Shown here: piece after piece, positions 10,092 through 18,514 of the stretch
Position numbering within the stretch: position 1 is the first letter of the stretch
Layout of the letters: every line of letters begins with the position of its first letter
Assembly: GCF_001907695.1 (NCBI RefSeq)
Contig: NZ_KV880641.1
Coordinates: 124,001-188,000 of the forward strand
Length of the DNA: 64,000 bases
Reading direction: 5' to 3'
From: Thalassospira sp. TSL5-1
GTDB lineage: Bacteria > Pseudomonadota > Alphaproteobacteria > Rhodospirillales > Thalassospiraceae
Program-made: the position numbers and the translations under genes
The notes under the pieces: generated by a model
What the model was told of the DNA's origin: nothing
Databases searched by the model: none
Seen by the model: the letters and a program-made list of their open reading frames with translations, nothing else

Positions 10092-11072
10092 TCAGGCCTC
10101 GCCCGTTGCCGCATCATCCGCCGTGGCCTCACCCGCCTTCAGAATACGCAAATCGGCCTCGTTAAAACCGTAATGCGTATTGCAGAACTGGCAGGTTACG
10201 CCAACCTCACCCGTGTGCGCCTCGCGCATGGCCAGCAATTCATCGAGCGGATAGGCCGCCAGCGCCCCTTCGATTTTCTGGCGCGAACAGCGGCATTTGA
10301 ACTGCAACTGATTTTGCTCGAACACACGCGGTTCTTCGTCATGGAACAACCGCCAGATCAGGTCATGCGCCCCAAGCGAAATATCCACCAGTTCATTTTC
10401 GGTGGCGCTGCCCATCAGGATTTTGGCACGCCGCCAGTTATCCTGCCACTCGGCATCCTGTTCCGGTGTAAGGGCATCGCCCGATGCACTGCCGGGCAGG
10501 CGCTGGACAAACATGCCCCCAACCCACCAGTCCCGTTCGCTTTCACCACGATGCACATCAATCTTGAAGGCTGTTTCAAGCTGTTCGGACTGGCGGAAAT
10601 AGGCCTCGGCACATTCCGAAAGGGTGTCACCTTCCAGCGAGACAATGCCCTGATAGCGTTCATGGTCATCACCCTGATCCACAGTAAAGGCGATATGACC
10701 ATATCCCATCAGCTTGTGCACCTTGCCGCGCAGGGCATCTTCACCACCTTCTTCAGCCGCGATCATGGCATTGAGGCGGTCTTCATCCACACGCAGGCAG
10801 GCACGGATATTGCCATCACTATCCACATCGACCACCAACATGCTGATCGGCCCGTCAGACGATGTCTGCAGGGTGAAAAGACCTTCATATTTCAGGGCCG
10901 ACGACAGCAAAACCGCCAGCGCGATAATTTCGGCCAGCAGGTCATTTGCCAATGGCGGATAATTATGTTGCCCGACAATGGTTTGCACTGTCGGCCCAAG
11001 GCGCGTAAAGCGGCCACGGATATTGGAATGTTCCAGCGTAAAGGGCTGACAAAAATCGACAGCAACTTGCAT
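10092..11072 (-). CDS. hslO: Hsp33 redox-regulated holdase chaperone
   Basis: This 326-residue cytoplasmic chaperone is activated by oxidation and protects unfolding proteins during oxidative stress. The N-terminal substrate-binding domain is typical of the family (segments such as EIIALAVLLSSALKYEG and KLMGYGHIAFTVDQ). The C-terminal redox switch has its four zinc-binding cysteines as C-x-C at 260/262 and C-x2-C at 294/297. An acidic, Ala-rich tail of about 15 residues follows and is variable in this family. It starts 94 bases after argF, beyond a terminator hairpin, so it is likely transcribed on its own. No feature suggests loss of function. Confidence 0.96.
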   Translation of the reverse strand: MQVAVDFCQPFTLEHSNIRGRFTRLGPTVQTIVGQHNYPPLANDLLAEIIALAVLLSSALKYEGLFTLQTSSDGPISMLVVDVDSDGNIRACLRVDEDRLNAMIAAEEGGEDALRGKVHKLMGYGHIAFTVDQGDDHERYQGIVSLEGDTLSECAEAYFRQSEQLETAFKIDVHRGESERDWWVGGMFVQRLPGSASGDALTPEQDAEWQDNWRRAKILMGSATENELVDISLGAHDLIWRLFHDEEPRVFEQNQLQFKCRCSRQKIEGALAAYPLDELLAMREAHTGEVGVTCQFCNTHYGFNEADLRILKAGEATADDAATGEA

Positions 11073-11111
11073 GATCAGCTTCCGATGGTTGAAAGTTCAT
11101 TTCAAATGCCA

Positions 11112-11139
11112 AAGGGGCGAACATTGCTGTTCGCCCCAA
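11112..11139 (-). terminator. Terminator of argD-argF
   Basis: GGGGCGAA pairs with TTCGCCCC around an 8-nt loop about 30 bases after the argF stop, and the flanks are A/T-rich. It separates argF from hslO. Confidence 0.75.
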
Positions 11140-11166
11140 AATCTGACCCTAATCTAGGCAGAATTT

Positions 11167-12084
11167 TTATGCAGGCAAGCCATTAAAACAGTATAGCAGA
11201 ATGCCTTTCTGCGCATGCAGGCGATTTTCGGCTTCATCAAAAACCACCGACTGCGGCCCGTCAATCACCTCGTCGGTGACTTCTTCGTTCCGGTGGGCCG
11301 GCAGGCAGTGCATGAACAGCGCATCCTTGTTGGCCTTTGCCATTGCCGTGGCATTAACCTGATACGGTGCCAGGGCCTTCATGCGGGCATCGGCATCCTT
11401 ATCGCCCATCGACACCCAGCAATCGGTCACAACCACATCAGCCCCGGCAAGGGCATCGTCAAATTCAGCCAGGCGTACTTTGCCACCGGCGGCATTGGCG
11501 GCCTCGATCAGGCCCTGCTGCGGGCGGAACCCCACCGGGCAGGCCATATCAAGCGAGAAGCCAAATTTCGACGTCGCATGGATCATCGATGTCGACACAT
11601 TGTTACCATCGCCGACCCAGGCAAATTTAAGCCCTTCAAGCCTGCCTTTATGTTCGCGCACCGTCATCAGGTCCGCCATGATCTGGCAGGGGTGGCTTTG
11701 ATCCGTCAAACCATTGATCACGGGAACGGTGGCATATTCCGCCAGTTCCAGCAATTTGGATTCATCGGTCGTGCGGATCATGATGGCATCAACATAGCGC
11801 GACAGAACACGCGCTGTATCGGCAATGGTTTCGCCCCGGCCAAGCTGGCTGCTGGCAGCATCCAGCACCACTACATCACCGCCCAACTGGCGCATGCCCA
11901 CTTCAAACGACACACGGGTTCGGGTTGAGGGTTTTTCAAAAATAAGCGCCAGGGTTTTACCAGCCAGCGGCTTGGCACCAAAGGGGGCTTTGCCCGCCTT
12001 TTCATTGTCTCCCAATGAAAGGATATCGTGCAATGCCTCGGTGGACATGCCCTCGATATCCAGAAAATGTCTGATATCCGTCAT
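11167..12084 (-). CDS. argF: Ornithine carbamoyltransferase
   Basis: This 305-residue enzyme joins ornithine and carbamoyl phosphate to give citrulline in arginine synthesis. The carbamoyl-phosphate loop is STRTR at 53-57, HPCQ is at 131-134, and the ornithine-side motif HCLPAHR is at 259-265, with the catalytic Cys at 260. The length is normal for anabolic OTCs. It starts 11 bases after the argD stop, so argD-argF is an operon; this pairing is usual in alphaproteobacteria. argG of the same pathway lies about 9 kb to the right, while argH is not in the window. Confidence 0.97.
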   Translation of the reverse strand: MTDIRHFLDIEGMSTEALHDILSLGDNEKAGKAPFGAKPLAGKTLALIFEKPSTRTRVSFEVGMRQLGGDVVVLDAASSQLGRGETIADTARVLSRYVDAIMIRTTDESKLLELAEYATVPVINGLTDQSHPCQIMADLMTVREHKGRLEGLKFAWVGDGNNVSTSMIHATSKFGFSLDMACPVGFRPQQGLIEAANAAGGKVRLAEFDDALAGADVVVTDCWVSMGDKDADARMKALAPYQVNATAMAKANKDALFMHCLPAHRNEEVTDEVIDGPQSVVFDEAENRLHAQKGILLYCFNGLPA

Positions 12085-12095
12085 TAATCTGTTCC

Positions 12096-13268
12096 TTACG
12101 AGGTAAAGGCAGCCGCAACGGCATCAATTGCCGCCAGCGCCTCGTCTACCTGGGTTTTTGTGATGTTAAGCGGCGGCAACAGTCGCACGACATTGTCGCC
12201 TGCCGGAACGGTCAGCAGGTTCTGTTCGCGCAGTTTCGCCACCACATCACCATTGTTCGGGACCATCTTCATGCCCAAAAGCAGGCCTTTGCCACGCACT
12301 TCCTCAATGAAGCCCGGATGTTTGGCTGCAATTGCGGCCAATCCATCACGCATCAATTTGCTCATGGCCAGAACGTTATCAAAGAAGCCCGGCTTTAAAA
12401 CTTCGTCCAGCACCGCATTGGCCGCCGCCATTGCCAGCGGGTTGCCCCCAAAGGTGGACCCGTGCATACCCGGCGTTAAGGCCGCTGCCGCCTTTTCATT
12501 GGCCAAAAGTGCGCCAACAGGGAATCCCCCGCCAAGCCCCTTGGCCGATGAAATAATGTCCGGCACCATATCGGTCCATTCATAGGCAAACAGCTTGCCG
12601 GTCCGGCCAATACCGGTCTGGATTTCGTCAAACATCACCAGCAGGCCATATTCATCAGCCGCCTTGCGCAAACCTTCAAGATAGCCTTCAGGGGCGGGCA
12701 TGATACCGCCTTCGCCCTGAACCGGCTCCACCAGGATACCGGCGGTTTTTTCGGTAATGGCATTGCGCAATTCGTTCAAATTGCCAAACGCCACCCGGTC
12801 AAATCCCTCGGGCATCGGGCCAAAACCTTCGCGGTATTTATCGCTTGCCCCGGCGGTCAGCGTTCCAATGGTTCTGCCATGAAAGGCATTGCTGGCAACC
12901 AGAATGCGGTTCTTTTCGGCATGGCCACTGACATACTGATAGCGGCGCAGTATTTTCAGGCCCGCTTCATTGGCTTCCGCACCGGAATTGCAGAAAAACA
13001 CGGTATCGGCAAAGGTATGTTCAACCAGCCGCTTTGCCAGCTTTTCCTGGCCCGGAACCCGAAACAGGTTCGAGGTATGCCAAACCTTGCCCACCTGTTC
13101 GGTCAAAGCCGCGATCAAATGCGGATGGGAATGGCCCAGGCAGTTCACGGCAACACCGGACCCGAAATCGAGGAATCGTCGGCCATCCTGCGCATAGAGA
13201 TAAGGTCCTTCACCTTTCTCAAAGGCCAAATCGGCCCGCGCATAGGTCGGCATGACGGGTGTAATCAC
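12096..13268 (-). CDS. argD: Acetylornithine / succinyldiaminopimelate aminotransferase
   Basis: This 390-residue PLP enzyme transfers an amino group to N-acetylglutamate semialdehyde in arginine synthesis, and often also works in the lysine pathway. It is a class III aminotransferase: NSGAEANE (about 94-101) binds cofactor phosphate, FDEIQTGIGRTG (about 213-224) holds the cofactor Asp, and Lys243 in SSAKGLGGG forms the Schiff base. The GTG start at 13268 follows GAGGAA; the internal Met at 13253 is less well placed. It is the first gene of argD-argF. The 145 bases between its start and the upstream permease terminator should hold the promoter. Confidence 0.96.
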   Translation of the reverse strand: MITPVMPTYARADLAFEKGEGPYLYAQDGRRFLDFGSGVAVNCLGHSHPHLIAALTEQVGKVWHTSNLFRVPGQEKLAKRLVEHTFADTVFFCNSGAEANEAGLKILRRYQYVSGHAEKNRILVASNAFHGRTIGTLTAGASDKYREGFGPMPEGFDRVAFGNLNELRNAITEKTAGILVEPVQGEGGIMPAPEGYLEGLRKAADEYGLLVMFDEIQTGIGRTGKLFAYEWTDMVPDIISSAKGLGGGFPVGALLANEKAAAALTPGMHGSTFGGNPLAMAAANAVLDEVLKPGFFDNVLAMSKLMRDGLAAIAAKHPGFIEEVRGKGLLLGMKMVPNNGDVVAKLREQNLLTVPAGDNVVRLLPPLNITKTQVDEALAAIDAVAAAFTS

Positions 13269-13413
13269 AGTTCAATTCCTCGATTAAGGGTAAAATTCCA
13301 TTTCTGACCACATGGTCAGCACCGGCAGAATACCGGAAAGCTGCGGAGTATCAAGAGATTCCCGCCCTCTGTCAATGCGGCAAAATACGGTTTTCAGTGC
13401 AGCGCACAAATAA

Positions 13414-13447
13414 TTCGGGCAGTATCCAATATGGAATACTGCCCGAA
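13414..13447 (-). terminator. Strong hairpin after the ABC-2 permease gene
   Basis: A 12-bp perfect inverted repeat (TTCGGGCAGTAT / ATACTGCCCGAA) closes on a short loop 40 bases after the permease stop. The minus-strand side continues with ATTATTTG. It should end the permease transcript ahead of the argD promoter. Confidence 0.7.
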
Positions 13448-13486
13448 AACCGAATTTAATGCTGAAATTGGCGCTTTACGCCCCGG

Positions 13487-14281
13487 TCAGGCTTTCAGTT
13501 TGTAGCCGGTTTTGATCATGCGATAACACAGGATCGATAAAAAGATATTCACGCCTAACAGCACAAACACGCCGGTCATCACCGATCCGTCGGAAATACC
13601 GATAAAGCCATAGCGAAACCCGTCGATCATATAAAAAAACGGGTTGAAATGGGCCAATACACGGCCAGCTTCGGGCAGATGTTCGGCACTGTAAAAGGTG
13701 CCCGACAAAAACGATAACGGCGTAATGACAAAGTTGGTCACAACGGCGATGTGATCAAACTTTTCGGACCACACACCCCCGGCAATGCCCAGCAGCGAAA
13801 GCATCAGCGAGGCGGAAATGCCAAAATAAAGAATGGCCCAGATATTGTGGATTTGCACATCAACAAAAAAGGCCATTGCAATGATGGTGGCAACGCCCAC
13901 CATAATGCCGCGCGTCACCGCCCCCAGGGCAAAACCGGCCACCAGTTCAAGGGCAGATAGCGGCGGCATCAAAACATCGACAATATTCCCCTGTACCTTG
14001 GAAATCAGAATCGAGCTGGAGGTATTGGCAAAGGAGTTCTGCGCCATCGTCATCATGACCAGACCCGGCGCCAGAAACGTGGCAAAAGAGACACCATTCA
14101 CGGTTTCAACAGCCCGTCCCAGGGCCAGCAGGAACACCGCCAGAAACAGAAGACTGGTCACGACCGGCGCGCCAACAGTTTGAAGATGCACGTTTAAAAA
14201 ACGCCGCACTTCCTTGGCATAAAGCGTCCACAGGCCGAGCCAGTTGATCGCGCCCATCGGACGCGGAGCAAGCTCTTGCAT
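13487..14281 (-). CDS. ABC-2 type transporter permease
   Basis: This 264-residue integral membrane protein has six predicted helices and an ABC-2 membrane domain. The family signature is seen in the segments PLSFLSGTFYSAEHLPE and FNPFFYMIDGFRYGFIG near residues 185-225, as in YadH-like permeases. These proteins export drugs, polysaccharides or lipids with a separate ATPase. No ATPase gene is next to it in either direction, so the partner must lie elsewhere. The ATG at 14281 has GAGGAAAA upstream. It is divergent from recX, with 84 bases between them. Confidence 0.9.
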   Translation of the reverse strand: MQELAPRPMGAINWLGLWTLYAKEVRRFLNVHLQTVGAPVVTSLLFLAVFLLALGRAVETVNGVSFATFLAPGLVMMTMAQNSFANTSSSILISKVQGNIVDVLMPPLSALELVAGFALGAVTRGIMVGVATIIAMAFFVDVQIHNIWAILYFGISASLMLSLLGIAGGVWSEKFDHIAVVTNFVITPLSFLSGTFYSAEHLPEAGRVLAHFNPFFYMIDGFRYGFIGISDGSVMTGVFVLLGVNIFLSILCYRMIKTGYKLKA

Positions 14282-14365
14282 TGGTTTTCCTCGAAATTTA
14301 CAGACAATTGCCGGTAAAATAGGGACAGTTACCCCTTAAACGCAAGCCCGGCCGGCAAAGAGATT

Positions 14366-15097
14366 ATGTCAGACGTCAAACTTTCCTCTCAACACTCACC
14401 TCAGACACAGGACCAGGACGCAAAAGACGCGGCCCGGAATTTTGCCGATTCCCCTGCAAAACAACGCAGGACAAAAGGCCGTGACAAAAAAGAAGCGGCC
14501 CAGCAGGGGCCGAAAAAACCGCGCCGGGTCACGCGGGACTATTTGATGAATTATGCCACCTGGTATCTGGAACGCTTTACCGCGTCACGCGCCCGGCTGG
14601 AAAAACTGATGCGCGGCAAAATCCGTCTGTCGATTGCCGAATATGGCACCGACCCGCAAGAAGCCGAAGACTGGATGAAAAGCGTTTTAAATGCCTGTGA
14701 AAAGGCGGGCTTCATCAATGACGAGGCCTATGCCCTGGGCCGGGCACGGTCCATGATGCGCAAGGGCAAGGCCCTGCGGGTGATCGGGGCGGATCTGAAT
14801 GCACGGGGCATTTCATCGCAATTGGTGGATGATACCATCGTCACCTTGCGCAGCGAGGCCGATGACGCGGCCCACAATAATATGCAAGGCACCGACCCCA
14901 ACCGCGCCGCTGCCGCCGCCTATGCCCGGCGCCGTCGCCTTGGCCCGTTTCGCCGCCCCGAGCAGCGCGATGAAAAACGCGACAAGGACCTGGCCGCCCT
15001 CGCCCGGCAGGGTTTTTCCTATGATATTGCGCTGCGCATTATCGATGCCGATGCCGATGAGCTTGAAGACCTTTTGCAAATCATCGATGGCCTGTAA
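14366..15097 (+). CDS. recX: RecX-family regulatory protein
   Basis: This 243-residue protein matches RecX, which binds RecA filaments and limits recombination. The three-helix repeats typical of RecX run from about residue 55: YLERFTASRARLEKLMRGKI, then EKAGFINDEAYALGRARSMM and KALRVIGADLNARGISSQLV. A lysine- and glutamine-rich N-terminal extension of about 50 residues is predicted to be disordered and is longer than in the 150-residue enterobacterial proteins. recA is not nearby, so this is the detached form common in alphaproteobacteria. arsC follows after 57 bases on the same strand and could be cotranscribed. Confidence 0.88.
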   Translation: MSDVKLSSQHSPQTQDQDAKDAARNFADSPAKQRRTKGRDKKEAAQQGPKKPRRVTRDYLMNYATWYLERFTASRARLEKLMRGKIRLSIAEYGTDPQEAEDWMKSVLNACEKAGFINDEAYALGRARSMMRKGKALRVIGADLNARGISSQLVDDTIVTLRSEADDAAHNNMQGTDPNRAAAAAYARRRRLGPFRRPEQRDEKRDKDLAALARQGFSYDIALRIIDADADELEDLLQIIDGL

Positions 15098-15154
15098 CCT
15101 GCCATCTTCATCCGCATAATGGTTTGCCCAACCGCCCCAAACAAGGACCTTTCC

Positions 15155-15490
15155 ATGAGCGTCACCATTTACCACAACCCGCGCTGTTCCAAATCACGCC
15201 AGACCCTGGCCCTGATCGAGGAAAAGGGCATTTCGCCAACAATCGTTGAGTATCTGAACACGCCGCCAAGTATCGCGGAACTAACTGACATTCTGGCAAA
15301 GCTGGGCAAAAGCCCGGAACAGATTGTGCGCAAAAAGGAAGCCCGCGAGGAAGGCATTGCCGATTTAACCGGGGATGACCTGATAAGCGCACTATGTGCC
15401 CATCCCCGCGCCATTGAACGGCCCATCGTCGTGAATGGCAACAAGGCCGCCCTTGGCCGCCCGCTCGAGGATGTTCTGGCAATTTTATAA
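15155..15490 (+). CDS. arsC: Arsenate reductase (glutaredoxin-dependent), ArsC/Spx family
   Basis: This 111-residue thioredoxin-fold protein has the ArsC active-site start NPRCSKSR with Cys11, and the C-terminal strand IERPIVVNGNKAALGRPLE typical of the glutaredoxin-coupled class. It would reduce arsenate to arsenite with glutathione and glutaredoxin. The start at 15155 follows AAGGACC; an earlier in-frame codon at 15119 lacks a ribosome site. No arsenite pump or ArsR gene is adjacent, so it is a stand-alone reductase. A broader thiol-related role cannot be excluded. Confidence 0.93.
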   Translation: MSVTIYHNPRCSKSRQTLALIEEKGISPTIVEYLNTPPSIAELTDILAKLGKSPEQIVRKKEAREEGIADLTGDDLISALCAHPRAIERPIVVNGNKAALGRPLEDVLAIL

Positions 15491-15520
15491 GCCGGTTTAC
15501 ATTGGCTGACTGCGCAAAAT

Positions 15521-15553
15521 AACGCCTGTGCCAAACATGCACGGGCGTTTTTC
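15521..15553 (+). terminator. Terminator of arsC
   Basis: AACGCCTGTGC pairs with GCACGGGCGTT (one mismatch) around CAAACAT, and TTTTT follows. It lies 30 bases after the arsC stop. Confidence 0.88.
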
Positions 15554-15653
15554 ATAATTAATAAAAGTTATCGGCGGCAAAGCAGGGTATGTCACAGTAA
15601 GAGATCACCAAACGTGACCGCGATCACAAAAAACGACCTTTCGGGAGGCCAAT

Positions 15654-16031
15654 ATGATTGCCGCATTCGCCCTGATCCTTGTCTGCCAGCTTTTTGGCGA
15701 AGTTTTGTCCGAACTGTTCAGCCTGCCCGTGCCTGGCCCGGTGATCGGCCTGGGGTTGCTGTTTATCGGCCTGCTGGTCAAGCGCAAGCCGCCCAAGGAA
15801 CTGACCAACGCCGCCGACAACCTGCTGATCCATTTTTCGCTGTTATTCGTGCCCGCCGGCGTTGGTGTGATTACACAAATTGACCGGGTCAAAAGCGACT
15901 GGCTGCCGATTGTGGCATCGCTGGTGATTTCAACCCTGCTGACCATCGCCGCAACCGCGTTTTTAATGTCCAAACTGCTGCCCAAGGCACCCGCCGACGC
16001 AACCACCACCAGCAATGAAGGGGCGAAATAA
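15654..16031 (+). CDS. lrgA: CidA/LrgA family holin-like membrane protein
   Basis: This 125-residue membrane protein has four hydrophobic helices and the CidA/LrgA signature: LPVPGPVIGLGLLF near residues 24-37 and LLFVPAGVGVI near residue 64. LrgA-type proteins act with LrgB at the inner membrane in murein hydrolase control and, in some bacteria, in export or uptake of pyruvate and other small acids. The ATG at 15654 follows GGGAGG. The stop codon overlaps the start of lrgB by one base (TAATG), so the two are translationally coupled. Confidence 0.92.
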   Translation: MIAAFALILVCQLFGEVLSELFSLPVPGPVIGLGLLFIGLLVKRKPPKELTNAADNLLIHFSLLFVPAGVGVITQIDRVKSDWLPIVASLVISTLLTIAATAFLMSKLLPKAPADATTTSNEGAK

Positions 16032-16756
16032 TGGAACCGGCGGATCTGACACAATTATGGGTCTATCTTTCCACCAAACCGCTCACCGGGCTGACCATCA
16101 CGCTGGTGGCCTATAGCATTGGCTTTTGGCTCTATCAAAAAAGCAACCGGAACCCGGTTTGCAACCCGGTGGTGATTGCCATTGCCATCATCGCCGCCAT
16201 TCTGCATGTCACCAACACGCCCTATTCGGTTTATTTTGACGGGGCACAATTTGTCCACTTCCTGTTGGGACCTGCCACCGTCGCCCTTGCCGTTCCGTTA
16301 TTCCGGCAAATGGAAACCCTGAAACGTGCCTTGCCGGTCATCATTTTCGGGGTGTTATTTGGGTCGCTGATGGCAACCGTCAGCACCGTTGCCATTGCCC
16401 ATTTCCTGGGTGCCAGCACCGAAACCCTGGCCTCGTTAGCACCCAAATCGGTGACAACACCGGTGGCGATGGGCATTGCCAAGGAAATTGGCGGTGTTCC
16501 GGCCCTAACCGCTGTTTGTGTGATTGTCACCGGCATTGTCGGGGCCACCCTTGGCCCGGCTGTCATGAATATTGTCGGCCTGACCGACTGGCGTGCGCGC
16601 GGCTTTGCTATGGGCGTTGGCGCGCATGGCATTGGCACCGCACGCGCCTTTCAGGTGAACCATACTGCCGGGGCCTTTTCCGGCCTGTCGATGGGGTTAA
16701 ACACCATTGCCACCGCCTTGACCGTCCCGTTTTTGTGGCACTGGCTGTTTGGCTAA
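16031..16756 (+). CDS. lrgB: LrgB family membrane protein
   Basis: This 241-residue integral membrane protein of the LrgB/CidB family is the partner of lrgA. It has about seven helices and the family segments SVTTPVAMGIAKEIGG (near 145-160), TGIVGATLGPAVMN (near 165-180) and AHGIGTARAF (near 197-206). Its start overlaps the lrgA stop by one base. Together they probably form a small-molecule or holin-like transport pair at the inner membrane; the exact substrate in this organism is not known. It converges on the nfeD gene, with 37 bases between the stops. Confidence 0.94.
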   Translation: MEPADLTQLWVYLSTKPLTGLTITLVAYSIGFWLYQKSNRNPVCNPVVIAIAIIAAILHVTNTPYSVYFDGAQFVHFLLGPATVALAVPLFRQMETLKRALPVIIFGVLFGSLMATVSTVAIAHFLGASTETLASLAPKSVTTPVAMGIAKEIGGVPALTAVCVIVTGIVGATLGPAVMNIVGLTDWRARGFAMGVGAHGIGTARAFQVNHTAGAFSGLSMGLNTIATALTVPFLWHWLFG

Positions 16757-16793
16757 GAACGCACGGGAAAACGGGCAGGGTGTTGTCAGGCGG

Positions 16794-17270
16794 TTAATCC
16801 GCCAATGCTTCGCCCTGCAACACGGTTCCCTTGATTGCCGTGATACGCACCTGTTGCCCGGCCAAAAGCGGCTGATCAACATAAAGCCGCCAGGTTGTAC
16901 CATCCAGCGTCACCCGGGTTTCCCCACCTGACACATCCTGGGGCAGGGTAATAATGCGGCCGCGCAATTGGGCTTCGCGCTGGTTTAAGGCCAAGTCTTC
17001 ACTGTTTTCGTCATCGGGTTCCTGGCCGGTCCTGTGCACCAGCCAGCGCCGCCCGGCAAAGGTTGCCACCACGCCACACAGGGCAAATACCAGCAACTGG
17101 ATTTCAATGCCCAAACCGGCCAAAAACAATTTGGCAAAGCCGGTAATGGCCGCTGCAAAAGCCAGCCACAAAAAGAACACTCCCGGTGCCGTCATTTCCA
17201 GCACCAGCAACACCGCCGCCAGGCTCCACCAGTGCCAATAGGTCATGCCTGTTGAGAACAGAAAATCCAC
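16794..17270 (-). CDS. NfeD-family membrane protein (short form)
   Basis: This protein of about 158 residues has two or three hydrophobic helices in its first 70 residues (WWSLAAVLLVLEMTAPGVFF) and a C-terminal OB-fold NfeD domain (LRGRIITLPQ, GTTWRLYV, GQQVRITAIKGTVLQ). Short NfeD proteins are membrane partners of SPFH proteins; such a gene lies directly upstream, with 87 bases between them. The GTG at 17270 is chosen because GAAAGG lies at a good distance before it. Other in-frame choices are GTG 17294 and ATG 17246. The pair probably helps membrane protein quality control or lipid-domain organisation. Confidence 0.88.
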   Translation of the reverse strand: MDFLFSTGMTYWHWWSLAAVLLVLEMTAPGVFFLWLAFAAAITGFAKLFLAGLGIEIQLLVFALCGVVATFAGRRWLVHRTGQEPDDENSEDLALNQREAQLRGRIITLPQDVSGGETRVTLDGTTWRLYVDQPLLAGQQVRITAIKGTVLQGEALAD

Positions 17271-17357
17271 GTCATCCGGCCTTTCACATGTCACAATATT
17301 GCATCAAACGGCATTGCCGCCTGACACACCCCGGCGAGCTCTAATCCCAAAAAGTGA

Positions 17358-18326
17358 TCAATTCCCCCACGGTCCTTTCCGACCGGCTGCTGCGCCACCA
17401 CCATCCTTGCCATCCCCACCAAGATTACGGATCAGTTCAGCAACACCGCCAATGGAACCAACAACCCCCGACGCATCAAGCGGCATGAAAACAAGTTTGC
17501 TGTTGGAACTGCTGGCGATATTACCAAGGGATTCGACATATTTTTGCGCAACGAAATAGTTGATCGCGTTAATGTCGCCTTCGGCAATGGCCTTGGACAC
17601 CACCATTGTGGCCTCGGCTTCGGCTTGCGCTGCACGTTCACGGGCTTCGGCATCGCGAAAGGCGGCTTCGCGGCGGCCTTCGGCCTCAAGGATTTTGGAC
17701 TGTTTTTCACCTTCGGCCCGCAAAATGGCGGCTTCGCGTGCCCCCTGAGCCTCAAGGATTTGTGCCCGTTTTTCACGTTCCGCCTTCATCTGACGGCCCA
17801 TCGAATCCACAAGGTCTGTGGGCGGGGAAATATCCTTGATCTCGACACGGGTAATTTTAAGGCCCCAGGGATCGGTTGCGCTATCGACCACCGATAACAG
17901 CCGTTCGTTGATCTGGTCACGCTGCGACAGTAACTGGTCCAGATCCATCGACCCGACCACAGTACGCACATTGGTCATCGACAGGTTCAGGATCGCCACT
18001 TCAAGGCGGTTCACCTCATAGGCGGCACGGGCGGCATCAATGACCTGATAAAACACCACGCCATCCACCGTCACCATCGCATTGTCCGACGTGATCACTT
18101 CCTGCGAAGGCACATCCAGAACACTTTCCATCATGTTCATTTTACGTCCGACACGGTCAATTAATGGCACGATGATGTTCAAACCCGGTTTCAGGCTGCG
18201 GGTATAGCGACCAAACCGTTCCAGCGTATATTGATAACCCTGTGGCACGATTTTCACTGCCTGCAAGACAACGAAAACCGCCAATATCACCACGACAAAA
18301 GCAAAAATCGGAAACCCAAACGACAT
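17358..18326 (-). CDS. SPFH/Band 7 (stomatin-like) membrane protein, QmcA type
   Basis: This 322-residue protein has one N-terminal membrane helix (about residues 5-24), a Band 7 domain with the segments [19 protein letters not shown] and [15 protein letters not shown], then a charged Glu/Ala/Arg coiled coil (about 185-245) and a Gly-rich tail. It is built like E. coli QmcA and stomatins, which form large cages or rafts on the inner membrane and interact with FtsH-type proteases. The start at 18326 has AGGGA nine bases upstream. It forms a two-gene unit with the NfeD gene, the common arrangement for this pair. Confidence 0.94.
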   Translation of the reverse strand: MSFGFPIFAFVVVILAVFVVLQAVKIVPQGYQYTLERFGRYTRSLKPGLNIIVPLIDRVGRKMNMMESVLDVPSQEVITSDNAMVTVDGVVFYQVIDAARAAYEVNRLEVAILNLSMTNVRTVVGSMDLDQLLSQRDQINERLLSVVDSATDPWGLKITRVEIKDISPPTDLVDSMGRQMKAEREKRAQILEAQGAREAAILRAEGEKQSKILEAEGRREAAFRDAEARERAAQAEAEATMVVSKAIAEGDINAINYFVAQKYVESLGNIASSSNSKLVFMPLDASGVVGSIGGVAELIRNLGGDGKDGGGAAAGRKGPWGN

Positions 18327-18452
18327 GTGGATATGTCCCTGCAATGGTTATGTCCATTCCCCAAACAGCAATAGAACCGTGTTTCACCTTCCACAACTGT
18401 TATTTACCGTTCTGCCTCGTTGAAATCACTTTTCACACAACGACAAGACACC

Positions 18453-18486
18453 CAAAAAAAGGCCGACAGCAAAACGCTGCCGGCCC
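18453..18486 (-). terminator. Terminator of the chemoreceptor gene
   Basis: GGCCGACAGC pairs with GCTGCCGGCC (one mismatch) around AAAAC, and seven T residues follow on the minus strand. It lies about 30 bases after the stop. Confidence 0.92.
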
Positions 18487-18514
18487 CAGATAAAAAACGG
18501 TAAAATTCCCTGCC

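Noticed and set aside
10056..11186. 376-codon plus-strand frame opposite hslO
   Set aside because: It is the antisense of the hslO coding frame; codon composition (His, Gln and Arg rich) is that of a shadow frame.
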